A stretch of 64,000 bases of DNA, taken from the NCBI RefSeq assembly GCF_014646995.1, contig NZ_BMOI01000010.1:80270-144269 (forward strand), given 5' to 3'. Positions 19,543 to 28,466 of the stretch are shown here, one piece after another. Origin of the DNA: Curtobacterium luteum. GTDB taxonomy: Bacteria > Actinomycetota > Actinomycetes > Actinomycetales > Microbacteriaceae. The notes under the pieces were generated by a model that was given only the letters and a program-made list of their open reading frames with translations, ran no database searches and had not been told where the DNA came from. Position 1 is the first letter of the stretch. Every line of letters begins with the position of its first letter. The position numbers and the translations under genes were made by a program.

Positions 19543-19719
19543 TCAGGGTGACGGTGTCGAGTCGACGGTGCCGTCGGGCGGCGGCAGGATGTCGGCCGCG
19601 ATCCACGGGAACACCCACGTGAAGAGCACGAACACGATCGCGGCGAGCAGGACGACCAGCTCGATCACCTTGAGCGCTGTCGGACCCGGCAGGATCCGCC
19701 ACACGAGCGGGAAGATCAC
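19543..19719 (-). CDS. Short single-pass membrane protein coupled to the class E sortase
   Basis: 58 residues: a basic N-terminal segment (VIFPLVWRILPGPTALK), one membrane helix (VIELVVLLAAIVFVLFTWVF) and an acidic/proline tail ending DGTVDSTPSP. Its GTG start at 19719 overlaps the TGA of the sortase (GTGA), so the two are translationally coupled. No family name is known to me. The tight coupling suggests a partner or membrane scaffold of the sortase; that is inference. Confidence 0.72.
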   Translation of the reverse strand: MIFPLVWRILPGPTALKVIELVVLLAAIVFVLFTWVFPWIAADILPPPDGTVDSTPSP

Positions 19720-20510
19720 TTGGCGAGCTCCTTCGGCGTGCCCTCGGACACCGGCATCCAGTAGTCGAGCTTGGCGTGCACGACGTAGCGCTGGGCAGCG
19801 GACCACATCGGGTGGCAGGCCGTCAGCGTCAGCCAGCGGTCGTCGGCCGTGGGTTCGACCCCGGGCTTGTTCGGGACCGGCGCGATCGTCTCGATCTTGT
19901 CCGGGGTGACGATCTGCGAGTCCGTGACCTTGTAGACGTACCAGACGTCGAACTTCGTCGCCTTGTCGGTCACCCGCACCACGACCGCGTCGCCGTCCTG
20001 GAGGTCAGCGATCTGGTTGAGCGGCTTGCCGTACGTGACCCGGTGGCCCGCGACGGCGAAGTTGCCCTCGGCTCCGGGCATCGCGGTGTCCTGGTAGTGC
20101 CCGAGGCCGATGGTGTTGAGGACCTTCTCGCGGTCGGTGCCCTCGCCGATCGGGCGGTCGTAGTCCGCGCCGAACCGGGGGATCTGCATCGTGCCGAAGA
20201 CGTCCTCGATGTCCTTCGGTTCCGCGAGCACCGGAGCCGGTCCGCGGTGCTCGGTGCCGCTGCGCGAGGGGGGGTCGACCTGACCGAGGCCCTCGACGAG
20301 CTTCGTCTGCCTCTGCACGGCCACGACATCGGTCCACCACGCCGTCCACACGACGTAGAGCCCGGTGCCCGCGCCTGCGATGATGAGGAGTTCGGCGATC
20401 AGCGAGACGATCGCGCCGCCGACGGTCTGGCGTCGTCGCGGGGAGCGGTGCGTGGGCGCGTCGCTCGCCTGGTCGCCGGAGCGCGACGGGATGGTGTCGT
20501 GCGCGGTCAC
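19716..20510 (-). CDS. Class E sortase
   Basis: 264 residues. A single N-terminal membrane helix (VSLIAELLIIAGAGTGLYVVW) is followed by the sortase barrel. His in AVAGHRVTYG, Cys in LTLTACHP and Arg in SAAQRYVVHAKL form the catalytic set, and the YVYKV and LTLTACHPM region is typical of class E. It would anchor LAXTG-type surface proteins to the peptidoglycan; no substrate gene is in the window. GTG 20510 is chosen because AGGAG lies just upstream. Confidence 0.88.
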   Translation of the reverse strand: MTAHDTIPSRSGDQASDAPTHRSPRRRQTVGGAIVSLIAELLIIAGAGTGLYVVWTAWWTDVVAVQRQTKLVEGLGQVDPPSRSGTEHRGPAPVLAEPKDIEDVFGTMQIPRFGADYDRPIGEGTDREKVLNTIGLGHYQDTAMPGAEGNFAVAGHRVTYGKPLNQIADLQDGDAVVVRVTDKATKFDVWYVYKVTDSQIVTPDKIETIAPVPNKPGVEPTADDRWLTLTACHPMWSAAQRYVVHAKLDYWMPVSEGTPKELAK

Positions 20511-20604
20511 GAGGCTCCTGATCCTGTGGTGGTTCGGACAGTTGTACCATCCCATGCCGACGGCAGGGTGTCGGCGCTCTCCACAGGACCGTTACCGTGT
20601 GGAG

Positions 20605-21054
20605 ATGGAGCACGTCATCCGGCCGTTCGCCCGACCCGACACCGAGGCGGTCGTCGCGCTGTGGGAGGCGTGCGGGCTCGTCCGCCCGTGGAACGACCCG
20701 CGGCGGGACATCGAGCGCAAGCTCTCGGTGCAGCCGGAGCTCTTCCTCGTCGCCGTCGAGGCGGGCGACCGGTCCGTCGAGACCGTCGACCGGGTCGTCG
20801 CGGCTGGCATGGCCGGCTTCGACGGACACCGGGGCTGGGTGAACTACCTCGCCGTCCGTCCCGACCTGCAGGGCTCCGGGCTGGGTCGGCGGCTCATGGA
20901 GGAGTTCGAGCAGCGGCTCGCGGCGATGGGCTGCCCGAAGCTCAACCTGCAGGTGCGGGCCGGCAACGAGCAGGTCATCGGCTTCTACGAAGCGCTCGGG
21001 TACGCGGACGACCTCACGGTGTCGCTCGGCAAGCGCCTCATCCCCGACGCCTGA
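20605..21054 (+). CDS. ypeA: GNAT N-acetyltransferase of the YpeA family
   Basis: 149 residues. The motifs LWEACGLVRPWNDP, GFDGHRGWVNYLAVRPD, QGSGLGRRLMEEFE (acetyl-CoA loop), GCPKLNLQVRAGN and FYEALGY follow the E. coli YpeA pattern closely. The acyl acceptor of this family is not settled. ATG 20605 directly follows TACCGT at 20593-20598 with six intervening bases, while GTGGAG is too close to serve as a normal ribosome-binding site. Divergent from the sortase gene. Confidence 0.88.
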   Translation: MEHVIRPFARPDTEAVVALWEACGLVRPWNDPRRDIERKLSVQPELFLVAVEAGDRSVETVDRVVAAGMAGFDGHRGWVNYLAVRPDLQGSGLGRRLMEEFEQRLAAMGCPKLNLQVRAGNEQVIGFYEALGYADDLTVSLGKRLIPDA

Positions 21055-21093
21055 CCGCCCGCCGCCGCCCGCCGCCCGCCGCCGCGTGCCCGA

Positions 21094-21160
21094 GTCTCGC
21101 GCTGGGCGACCGTTCTCGCGGCCGTCCGCGCGAGAACGGTCGCTCACCCCGAGTCTCGCG
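21094..21160. repeat. GAGTCTCGCG-type palindromic element
   Basis: The perfect 15-bp stem GCGACCGTTCTCGCG (21106-21120 with 21129-21143) is flanked on both sides by GAGTCTCGCG. The same TTCTCG/CGAGAA centre and GAGTCTCG arms recur in the large array at 47793-47950. The 150-bp gap 21055-21206 otherwise consists of GCCCGCC runs and holds no gene. Confidence 0.75.
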
Positions 21161-21206
21161 GCCGCCCGGCGCCCGCCCGCCCGGCGCGCGGCCGCCCGCC
21201 GCGGCC

Positions 21207-22193
21207 TCACACCAGCGCGAGCCCGACGGACGCGCCGAACGCCAGCACGATCCCGACGAGCTGGAGCGGCGTCAACCGCTCCCGCAGCACGACCCCCGCC
21301 AACACCACCGTCCCGATCGGGTAGAGCGCGTTCAGGACGCTCATCACCGGGAACGTGAGGGGGTCGTCGCTCGAGTGCAGGCCGGCCTGCACGAAGACGT
21401 TCGCGAGCGCGTCGAAGAAGCCGCACGCCACGACGGTCGCGACGAGCCGACCGGACCAGCGCGCCCGCCCCGCGGCCAGCAGGGGCACACGACCGACCGC
21501 AGCCGGCGCGGACAGCCGGCCCGGGCCTCCAGGCCGACCCGCGCCGTCACGTCGAACAGACGCACCGGCGCCGCCACCTGCGTCCCCGCCTCCGCGCCGC
21601 ACCACCACGACCGCGGCCATCCCGAGCAGCACCACCTGCAGCGCCCGCGCCACCACGAGCGGCGCCACGCCCGAGTCGGCGGGCGTCATGTCGTACGCCA
21701 GCACGATCCCACCGAACCCGCACCCCGCGACCGCCGCCGCGGCCACCCCTCGGGCCGTCAACCGCGCCCCCGACGTGTCCCGCACGGACGCCACGAGCAC
21801 GACCGCCACGACCGCGACGACGAGCATGCCCACCGCGAGCGGCGAGAGCGCCGTCCCCCGGAGCACCGCGACCACGACCGGGACGCACGCGGCGAACACG
21901 GCGGTCACCGGCGAGAGGACGCTCATCGGCCCGATGGCGAGCGCCGTGTAGAGGAGGAGGACGGCCGCGCCGCCCGCGAGGCCCGCGACCGCGCCCCACA
22001 CGACCGCACGGCCCGAGAACGCCGAGTCCACGACGACGAGCCCCACCAGGAGCGGCACGATCCCGACGAGCGCCGCCACCGCCGTGACGACGACGGGGCG
22101 GAGGCGACGCGAGGCGAGGCCGCCGAGGAAGTCGGCGAACCCGTAGACGAGGGCGCCGGACAGGCCGAGGACGACGGTGAGCACGGCTCCCAT
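21207..22193 (-). CDS. DMT/EamA-type exporter
   Basis: 328 residues, about ten membrane helices in two EamA halves: GALVYGFADFLGG and TALAIGPMSVLSPVTAV in the first; FFDALANVFVQAGLH and TVVLAGVVLRERLTPLQLVGI in the second. A Gly/Arg-rich loop of about 40 residues between the halves contains a CCTGGAGGC element and may be a later insertion. I give ATG 22193. CAGGAT overlaps that ATG, so a leaderless start at GTG 22184 (VLTVVLG) is equally plausible. Substrate unknown. Confidence 0.85.
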   Translation of the reverse strand: MGAVLTVVLGLSGALVYGFADFLGGLASRRLRPVVVTAVAALVGIVPLLVGLVVVDSAFSGRAVVWGAVAGLAGGAAVLLLYTALAIGPMSVLSPVTAVFAACVPVVVAVLRGTALSPLAVGMLVVAVVAVVLVASVRDTSGARLTARGVAAAAVAGCGFGGIVLAYDMTPADSGVAPLVVARALQVVLLGMAAVVVVRRGGGDAGGGAGASVRRDGAGRPGGPGRLSAPAAVGRVPLLAAGRARWSGRLVATVVACGFFDALANVFVQAGLHSSDDPLTFPVMSVLNALYPIGTVVLAGVVLRERLTPLQLVGIVLAFGASVGLALV

Positions 22194-22220
22194 CCTGCCC
22201 GCACCGGTAGCCTGCACGGC

Positions 22221-23360
22221 GTGAGCGTTCCCTACCAGCGACTTCCCCGCATCGATGGCCGGTGGCGGTGGTGGCGTCCGCTCGTGGCGCTGGCGGTCCT
22301 GGCGGGTTGGTACCTCGTGTCCCAGGTCCTCATCGTCATCGCGTTCACGATCCCGATCGGCGCGACCTCCGGGGCGGACGGCCTGATCGACTTCGAGCAG
22401 AAGCTCTCGAGCGGCGCGCTCGACCCGACGGACCCGCTGACGCTGTCGGTGTCGCTCGTGTCGCTCGTGGTGCTGCTCCCCGGGATCGTCGTGGCCGTGC
22501 GGATCGCGGGGCTCGGGCGGGGCGTCCTGTCGTCGGTGCGTTTCCGGGTCCGCTGGGGCTGGACCGCGTGGTGCCTGATCCCCACCCTCGTGATCGCGGC
22601 GATCATGTTCGCGGTGCAGGGTCTGCCGATGCTCACGCTGGACGGCGGCTTCGGTTGGGACCACGACGCCATCGGGCAGTCCACCGTCACGCTGTCGACC
22701 CTCGTGCTCACGATCGCCCTCGTCGTCGTGCTGGTGCCGTTCCAGGGCGCCGCCGAGGAGTACATCTTCCGCGGCTTCCTCATGCAGACGATCGCGTCGT
22801 GGATCCCGCGCCGCGCCGGGACCGTCATCGCGGTCGCGGTGTCGACGGTGGTCTTCGCCTCGCTGCACATCCCGAACGGCTACAACGTCTGGGGCATCCT
22901 CGACGTGGGGTCGTTCGGCCTCGTCGCCGCGATCATCGTGCTCCGCACCGGTGGGCTCGAGGCCACGGTCCTGCAGCACGCGTTCAACAACATCATGATC
23001 TTCGTGTTGCAGGCGCCGGGCTGGTCGAGGATCGACCTGCAGTCGCAGGACGCGAACGGCACCTGGCAGGGGTGGCTCGTCACGCTGGGCACGTCGCTGG
23101 CGTACTGGGGCATGGTGGAGCTCCTCGCGCGGTGGCGCCGCCTCGATCGTCGCTTCGCCGGGCGCGAGGCACCCCGCTTCCGCGGTCCGGTCCCCGCCTG
23201 GGCGGGCGGGTCGCGCTGGGTCCGGCCGGGAGGCACGGGCTGGGACGGCGCGCCGGCGCACGCCGACGGGGTGGCCGGGTCGGCGGACGCCGCGAACCCT
23301 CCGGGCGACGCCGCCGCGGGACCTGTGGACGCGACCGCGGGTGTCGCCGGCCGATCGTAG
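22221..23360 (+). CDS. CPBP-family intramembrane metalloprotease
   Basis: 379 residues with about eight helices. The protease signatures are complete: EEYIFRGF (glutamates plus Arg), SLHIP and LQHAFNN, as in Rce1/CPBP enzymes. The last 70 residues are a disordered Pro/Gly/Ala-rich cytoplasmic tail. GTG 22221 follows TAGCCT at 22208-22213. Roles in the family range from bacteriocin immunity to membrane-protein processing; no peptide gene nearby points to one of them. Its stop codon TAG forms part of the -10 of recQ. Confidence 0.88.
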   Translation: MSVPYQRLPRIDGRWRWWRPLVALAVLAGWYLVSQVLIVIAFTIPIGATSGADGLIDFEQKLSSGALDPTDPLTLSVSLVSLVVLLPGIVVAVRIAGLGRGVLSSVRFRVRWGWTAWCLIPTLVIAAIMFAVQGLPMLTLDGGFGWDHDAIGQSTVTLSTLVLTIALVVVLVPFQGAAEEYIFRGFLMQTIASWIPRRAGTVIAVAVSTVVFASLHIPNGYNVWGILDVGSFGLVAAIIVLRTGGLEATVLQHAFNNIMIFVLQAPGWSRIDLQSQDANGTWQGWLVTLGTSLAYWGMVELLARWRRLDRRFAGREAPRFRGPVPAWAGGSRWVRPGGTGWDGAPAHADGVAGSADAANPPGDAAAGPVDATAGVAGRS

Positions 23361-23369
23361 GCTTGGGGC

Positions 23370-25211
23370 ATGAGCACGACGGCCACGACCTCCCCGTCGC
23401 GGTCGGCCGCGCTCGACGTCCTGCACCGCGTGTGGGGCTACGACGACTTCCGCGGCGAGCAGGCCGCGATCATCGACCAGGTCGTCTCCGGCGGCGACGC
23501 CCTCGTGCTCATGCCGACCGGTGGCGGCAAGTCGCTCTGCTACCAGGTGCCCGCGCTCGTGCGGGACGGCGTCGGGGTCGTGGTGTCGCCGCTCATCGCG
23601 CTCATGCAGGACCAGGTCGACGCCCTCGCCGCCAACGGCGTGCGCGCGGCGTTCCTCAACTCGACGCAGGGGCCCGACGAGCGCGCCCGCGTCGAACAGG
23701 CCGTCGTGTCCGGGCAGGTCGACATGCTCTACCTCGCGCCCGAGCGGCTCCGGCTCGAGAGCACGCGGGCGCTGCTCGACCGTGCCCGCATCGCGCTGTT
23801 CGCCATCGACGAGGCACACTGCGTCGCCCAGTGGGGGCACGACTTCCGGCCGGACTACCTCGAGCTGAGCGTCCTGCACGAGCGCTGGCCCGCGGTGCCC
23901 CGGATCGCGTTGACGGCCACGGCGACCCCGCAGACCCACCGCGAGATCTCCGCGCGCCTCGGTCTCGACGACGCCGCCCACTTCGTCGCCGACTTCGACC
24001 GGCCGAACATCCAGTACCGGATCGAGCCCAAGACCGGGGCGCTCCAGCAGCTGCTCACCTTCATCCGGACGGAGCACAGCGGCGACGCCGGCATCGTCTA
24101 CTGCCTCTCGCGGAACTCCGTCGAACGCACCGCCGCGGCGCTGGCCGAGCAGGGCATCCCGGCGCTGCCGTACCACGCCGGCCTCGACGCCCGGGTGCGC
24201 GAGCGCAACCAGTCGACCTTCCTCCGCGAGGACGGCGTCGTCATGGTCGCGACGATCGCGTTCGGCATGGGGATCGACAAGCCGGACGTCCGCTTCGTGG
24301 CACACCTCGACCTGCCGAAGTCGGTCGAGGGCTACTACCAGGAGGCCGGTCGTGCCGGCCGCGACGGACTGCCCTCGACCGCGTGGCTCGCCTACGGGCT
24401 GAACGACGTGGTGCAGCAGCGTCGGATGATCGACCAGTCCGAGGGCGACGCGGCCCACCGACGCCAGCTCAGCGCGCACCTCGACGCCATGCTCGCCCTC
24501 TGCGAGACCATCGAGTGCCGACGCGTCCGGCTGCTCGCCTACTTCGGGCAGGAGAGCACGGCGTGCGGCAACTGCGACACGTGCATCGCGCCGCCCGAGT
24601 CGTGGGACGGCACCGTGCCCGCGCAGAAGCTCCTGTCCACCGTGGTCCGGCTCGAGCGTGAGCGCGGCCAGCGGTACGGCGTCGCGCACCTCGTCGACAT
24701 CCTCGTCGGCAAGCAGTCGCCGCGCGTGCAGGAACTCCGGCACGACTCGCTCGCGACGTTCGGCATCGGCGCCGACCTGTCCGAGGGGGAGTGGCGCACG
24801 GTGGCCCGGCAGCTCCTCGCGCAGGGGTTCATGGCGGTGTCGGGCGACGGCTACGGCACGATCATCCTCAGCACGACGAGCGCCGACGTCCTCGCCGGGC
24901 GGGTGGTGGTCCGCATGCGCCGCGACCCGGTGAAGAGCCCCCGAGCCGGCCGCTCGCGTCGTACGGTCGTGACGGACATGCCGCAGGAGGCGGTCGGGCT
25001 GTTCGAGGCCCTCCGGTCGTGGCGCGCGGCGCAGGCACGCGAACAGGGTGTGCCCGCCTACGTGGTGTTCAACGACGCCACGCTCCGGGGCATCGCGGCG
25101 GTGAAGCCGGCCGACGTGGACGAGCTCGGCGAGATCTCCGGTGTGGGCGCCGCGAAGCTCGAGCGGTACGGGCGGGCGGTGCTCGACGTCGTCGCTGCCG
25201 CTGCCGACTGA
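23370..25211 (+). CDS. recQ: ATP-dependent DNA helicase RecQ
   Basis: 613 residues. Walker A MPTGGGKS (48-55), DEAH at 147-150, SF2 motifs TATATP and QEAGRAGRDG, zinc-binding cysteines in CETIEC and CGNCDTC, winged helix RQC, and a C-terminal HRDC domain (FNDATLRGIAAVKPADVDEL). A 3'-5' helicase for recombination and repair. ATG 23370 lies six bases after TAGGCT (23358-23363), which overlaps the preceding stop codon, so the promoter is inside the end of the CPBP gene. Confidence 0.95.
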   Translation: MSTTATTSPSRSAALDVLHRVWGYDDFRGEQAAIIDQVVSGGDALVLMPTGGGKSLCYQVPALVRDGVGVVVSPLIALMQDQVDALAANGVRAAFLNSTQGPDERARVEQAVVSGQVDMLYLAPERLRLESTRALLDRARIALFAIDEAHCVAQWGHDFRPDYLELSVLHERWPAVPRIALTATATPQTHREISARLGLDDAAHFVADFDRPNIQYRIEPKTGALQQLLTFIRTEHSGDAGIVYCLSRNSVERTAAALAEQGIPALPYHAGLDARVRERNQSTFLREDGVVMVATIAFGMGIDKPDVRFVAHLDLPKSVEGYYQEAGRAGRDGLPSTAWLAYGLNDVVQQRRMIDQSEGDAAHRRQLSAHLDAMLALCETIECRRVRLLAYFGQESTACGNCDTCIAPPESWDGTVPAQKLLSTVVRLERERGQRYGVAHLVDILVGKQSPRVQELRHDSLATFGIGADLSEGEWRTVARQLLAQGFMAVSGDGYGTIILSTTSADVLAGRVVVRMRRDPVKSPRAGRSRRTVVTDMPQEAVGLFEALRSWRAAQAREQGVPAYVVFNDATLRGIAAVKPADVDELGEISGVGAAKLERYGRAVLDVVAAAAD

Positions 25212-25316
25212 CCGTTCTCCGCGCGCTGCGTCTGCACGGGCGGATCGCATGCCGTGTCGGGCATGTGCCGCGGAGGACGCTCATTACACTCGGAACCCCG
25301 TCACGAGGAGGCCCGG

Positions 25317-26063
25317 GTGTCCGGATCGACGAAGTTCGCCACCGTGCTGAGCCGCGCTGTGGTCACACCGCTCGCGCGACTGCTGTGGCGCCCGCGGATC
25401 GTCGGTCGGCGGAACGTCCCGAAGCACGGCGCCGTCATCCTCGCGAGCAACCACCGCTCGTTCATCGACTCGCCCGCGATCACGCTCATGGCGCCGCGGA
25501 AGGTGTCGTTCCTCGCGAAGCAGGAGTACTTCACCGGGACCGGTCTCCGCGGTGCGGTGTCGCGCGCGTTCTTCGGCGGCATCGGTGCGATCGGCGTCGA
25601 GCGTGGTGCGGGGTCCGCGGCGCAGCACGCCCTCGACCTCGGGCTCGAACGACTCGAGGCGGGGGAGGCCTTCGCGATCTACCCCGAGGGCACCCGCTCG
25701 CTCGACGGTCGCCTGTACAAGGGCCGGACCGGTGTCGCCTGGCTGGCGCTCACGAGCGGTGCCCCCGTCGTCCCCGTCGCGCTGACCGGCACCGAGGACG
25801 TGCAGCCCGTCGGCTCGAAGGTCCCGCGGTTCGCGAAGGTGACGATCGAGTTCGGGAAGCCCCTCGACCTGTCGTCCTTCGGTGAGGCCTCGTCCGGCCG
25901 TGCTCGTCGCCATGCGACCGACGCCGTGATGGCCGCGATCCAGGAGCTCAGCGGGCAGGAGCCCGCGAACGCGTACAACAACCCGCCGGCCTCGATCGTC
26001 GAGCGCGTGAAGCAGGTCCTCCGTCGGGACGACCCCACGACCGCGGCCATCGAGCCCGACTGA
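25317..26063 (+). CDS. 1-acyl-sn-glycerol-3-phosphate acyltransferase (PlsC-like)
   Basis: 248 residues. Acyltransferase blocks are intact: NHRSFID (45-51, HX4D), GAIGVERG, YPEGTRSLDG (122-131) and VPVALTGTED. A membrane-associated enzyme of phosphatidic acid synthesis. GTG 25317 has GAGGAG upstream, and TACACT at 25285-25290 is the likely -10. CATGCC/GGCATG arms (25248-25253, 25260-25265) sit near the -35 and could be an operator. The C-terminal 40 residues are charged and variable. Confidence 0.88.
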   Translation: MSGSTKFATVLSRAVVTPLARLLWRPRIVGRRNVPKHGAVILASNHRSFIDSPAITLMAPRKVSFLAKQEYFTGTGLRGAVSRAFFGGIGAIGVERGAGSAAQHALDLGLERLEAGEAFAIYPEGTRSLDGRLYKGRTGVAWLALTSGAPVVPVALTGTEDVQPVGSKVPRFAKVTIEFGKPLDLSSFGEASSGRARRHATDAVMAAIQELSGQEPANAYNNPPASIVERVKQVLRRDDPTTAAIEPD

Positions 26064-26166
26064 GTATTGCGCATACCAAATATCAGTGCTTCAATGGAGG
26101 CGTGCCGTCGGCACCCCGGACCGACCGAACGGTCCGCCCAACCGCACTGACCGGAAGGCAAGCAGC
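26064..26166 (+). promoter_or_regulatory. Unusually AT-rich promoter region
   Basis: Bases 26065-26097 (TATTGCGCATACCAAATATCAG and onward) are far more AT-rich than the surroundings. No consensus -35/-10 pair with correct spacing is obvious. GGAAGG lies before ATG 26167. The likely function is a regulated promoter for the small protein and the M23 peptidase downstream. Confidence 0.4.
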
Positions 26167-26433
26167 ATGTCCTCCACACCCCTCTTCGACGCCGTCGCCG
26201 CCCGTCGTCGCGAGCCCTCGCCGGCACTGTCCGCGTCCGTCCCGGCGTCGCTCGTCGCCGCGATCGACGCGATCCCACAGCGCCTGACCGCGGACCTCGG
26301 TGTCGGTCTCTCCGTCGCCGAGGAGCAGCTCGCCCTCGTCGAGGCCGTCGCCGACGCAGTGACCCGCGCGGTCGTGGACGCCGTGGCCGCGGAAGTCGAG
26401 CGGATCACCCGCGACGGCCGCGTCCGCGTCTGA
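26167..26433 (+). CDS. Small acidic helical protein, function unknown
   Basis: 88 residues, no signal peptide and no cysteine. An N-terminal segment (MSSTPLFDAVAARRREPSP) precedes a long amphipathic helical region rich in Ala, Val and Glu (SVAEEQLALVEAVADAVTRAVVDAVAAEVERI) and a basic end. ATG 26167 has GGAAGGCAAGCAGC upstream. It is 10 bp before the M23 peptidase gene in the same direction, so likely co-transcribed. No family recognised. Confidence 0.65.
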   Translation: MSSTPLFDAVAARRREPSPALSASVPASLVAAIDAIPQRLTADLGVGLSVAEEQLALVEAVADAVTRAVVDAVAAEVERITRDGRVRV

Positions 26434-26443
26434 GCCGCAGGTC

Positions 26444-27403
26444 GTGTCGAACCCGACCCCGCTCCCGACCCGTCGTTCCCGCCGAACGACGGACCGCGGG
26501 CGGACCCCCGAACCCACCGGGGCGGCGGTGTCCCCTCCTGCCGCTCCGGTGCTCCACCCCGAGCTCCCGACCCGCCGGGACGACCGGAGTGCCGCGCTCC
26601 CGACCCGACGGAGCCTCCGCGCGGCCGAGCACGACGCCCGACGGCGCGATCGCGTCCGGACGCTGACAGAGGCGGTCACCGTCCCGCTCCGCGTGGTCAC
26701 CGTCCCGCTCCGCGTGGTCACCGGCGCCGTGTCCTCCACGCGGGCGGTCCCCGTCACGGCGACGGCGGTCGCGGCGTGCATGGTCGTGGCGCTCGGGTCG
26801 CCGCAGTCCGCCCTCGCCGCGACGCCCCAGGTCGTGACGCCGGGCGTCGGCGCCGTCGGGCAGCAGTACGTCGCTCCCGACGGCAGCACCGCCGTCGGTC
26901 TCCGTGACACCTTCGGCGTGGCCCTCGTCCGGCCCGTGCCCGAGCCCACCCGTGCCACGGCGGCGGCTCGTCCCGCCACACCGCGTCCCGCCGCGTCCGG
27001 TGTCGTCCGGCCCGTCGTGGGCACCGTGCCCGTGGCCGGCGGTTTCGGTGGCCGCCAGGTCGTGGGCTGCGGCGCCTGCTCGACCGACCACCAGGGTCTC
27101 GACTTCGCCGCTGCCGAGGGCACGCCGGTCGTGGCCGTCCTGCCCGGTCGGGTCCTCGCCGCCGGGGTCCTCGGCGGGTACGGCAACCAGGTCCTCGTGC
27201 AGCACGCCGACGGAACGCAGACCCGGTCCGCGCACCTCTCCCGCATCGACGTCGTCCCCGGGCAGACCGTCGCCGCGGGTCAGCAGCTCGGTGCCGTCGG
27301 CAGCACCGGTGTCTCGACGGGTCCACACCTGCACTTCGAGGTGCTCGTCGACGGTGTGCCGGTCGACCCGGCGGCTTGGCTCGCGGCCCGGGGCATCCGC
27401 TGA
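26444..27403 (+). CDS. M23/LytM-type peptidoglycan metalloendopeptidase
   Basis: 319 residues. An Arg-rich cytoplasmic head of about 95 residues carries two PTRRS motifs and a duplicated VTVPLRV (a 24-bp direct repeat near 26670-26715). One membrane/signal segment (VPVTATAVAACMVVALGSPQSALAA) follows, and residues about 200-315 are the LytM domain with HQGLDFAA and HLHFEV zinc ligands. It probably hydrolyses peptide cross-links or acts as a divisome activator. The start is GTG 26444 with GCAGG upstream. The long basic head before the signal is atypical. Confidence 0.85.
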   Translation: MSNPTPLPTRRSRRTTDRGRTPEPTGAAVSPPAAPVLHPELPTRRDDRSAALPTRRSLRAAEHDARRRDRVRTLTEAVTVPLRVVTVPLRVVTGAVSSTRAVPVTATAVAACMVVALGSPQSALAATPQVVTPGVGAVGQQYVAPDGSTAVGLRDTFGVALVRPVPEPTRATAAARPATPRPAASGVVRPVVGTVPVAGGFGGRQVVGCGACSTDHQGLDFAAAEGTPVVAVLPGRVLAAGVLGGYGNQVLVQHADGTQTRSAHLSRIDVVPGQTVAAGQQLGAVGSTGVSTGPHLHFEVLVDGVPVDPAAWLAARGIR

Positions 27404-27462
27404 TCGGAGCGGCGTAGCGTCGGATCGGTCGCGGCACGGTGCCGCACAGGACGGAGGCGCTC

Positions 27463-28311
27463 GTGCGCGTGTCGGTGTTGGGAACGGGTGCGATGGGTGC
27501 CGGTGTCGCGGGGTCGCTCCGCCGGGCAGGGCACGACGTGACGGTGTGGAACCGGACCCGCGAGCGGGCCGAGCCGCTCGCCGACGCCGGGGCGACCGTC
27601 GTGGACACCCCCTCGGAGGCGGTCGCGGACGCCGAGGTCGTGCTCCTCACGCTGTTCGACACCGACGCCGTGGTCGACGTCCTCGAGCAGGCAGCCGGGG
27701 ACGCTCCCGAGGAAGCCGTCTGGGTCCAGGCCTCGACGATCGGCACCGCGGGGACCGAGACGGTCGTGCAGCTCGCGGCCAAGTACGACATCACCCTGGT
27801 GGAGGCGATGATGCTCGGCACCAAGGCCCCCGCCGAGCAGGGCAAGCTGACGCTCCTCGCCGCCGGACCGGCCGACGTGCTGGACGGGCTCGGCTCCGTG
27901 TTCGAGGCGATCGCGGTGAAGACCGTCCGCGCGGGCGAGCAGGTCGGGCAGGGCACCGCGCTCAAGCTCGCGGCGAACGCCTGGATCGCCTCCATCACCG
28001 CCGCGACCGGACAGTCCCTCGCGATCGCGCGGTCCCTGGGTCTCGACCCGGCCCTCTTCCTCGAGGCCATCGACGGCAGCGCCAGCGACTCGCCGTACGC
28101 CCACACCAAGGGGGAGTCGATGATCGAGGGCGCCTTCCCCGCGCAGTTCGCGCTCGACGGGCTGCGGAAGGACATCGGGCTCATCGCGGAGGCCGCGCGC
28201 GCTGCAGGCGTCTCGACGGTGCTGCTCGAGGCGCTCGGCCGGGTCTACGCCGACGCGAGTGCGGCGGGCCACGGCGGCGACGACATCGCGGCGGTCGGCA
28301 CCGCCTTCTGA
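27463..28311 (+). CDS. NAD(P)-dependent beta-hydroxyacid dehydrogenase
   Basis: 282 residues. N-terminal Rossmann motif VLGTGAMGAGVAGSLRRAGHDVTVWNR, then the 6PGDH-like helical domain with the catalytic lysine in GTALKLAANAW. The substrate signature DAxxxG is altered: the expected segment reads VEAMMLGTKAPAEQGKL, placing it in the imine-reductase/HIBADH-like group rather than true 3-hydroxyisobutyrate dehydrogenase. GTG 27463 has ACGGAGG. TAGCGT at about 27414 is a possible -10. Substrate unknown. Confidence 0.82.
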   Translation: MRVSVLGTGAMGAGVAGSLRRAGHDVTVWNRTRERAEPLADAGATVVDTPSEAVADAEVVLLTLFDTDAVVDVLEQAAGDAPEEAVWVQASTIGTAGTETVVQLAAKYDITLVEAMMLGTKAPAEQGKLTLLAAGPADVLDGLGSVFEAIAVKTVRAGEQVGQGTALKLAANAWIASITAATGQSLAIARSLGLDPALFLEAIDGSASDSPYAHTKGESMIEGAFPAQFALDGLRKDIGLIAEAARAAGVSTVLLEALGRVYADASAAGHGGDDIAAVGTAF

Positions 28312-28466
28312 GCGGCTGAGCCGAGCCCGGCGACGGCTAAGCCGGGCCCGGCGACGGCTGAGCCGGGCCCGCGCGACGGCACGGGCCCGGTTCCCCGAGA
28401 GGGGCGCAGGTCGACGTCGTGGCGCCAGCGCGCCGTAGCGCCGCCGGAACCGCCGCCGGAACCGCC
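28312..28466. repeat. GC-rich intergenic repeats
   Basis: CGGCTGAGCCGGGCCC-like units recur with a period of about 23 bp at 28315-28375, followed by GCCGCCGGAACC-type repeats up to 28485. They can fold into several hairpins and probably terminate transcription from both convergent genes. No gene seen. Confidence 0.6.

Noticed and set aside
22222..23360. Abortive-infection (phage defence) assignment for the CPBP protein
   Set aside because: The CPBP family is broad; no other defence gene or variable island lies beside it, so only the protease call is kept.
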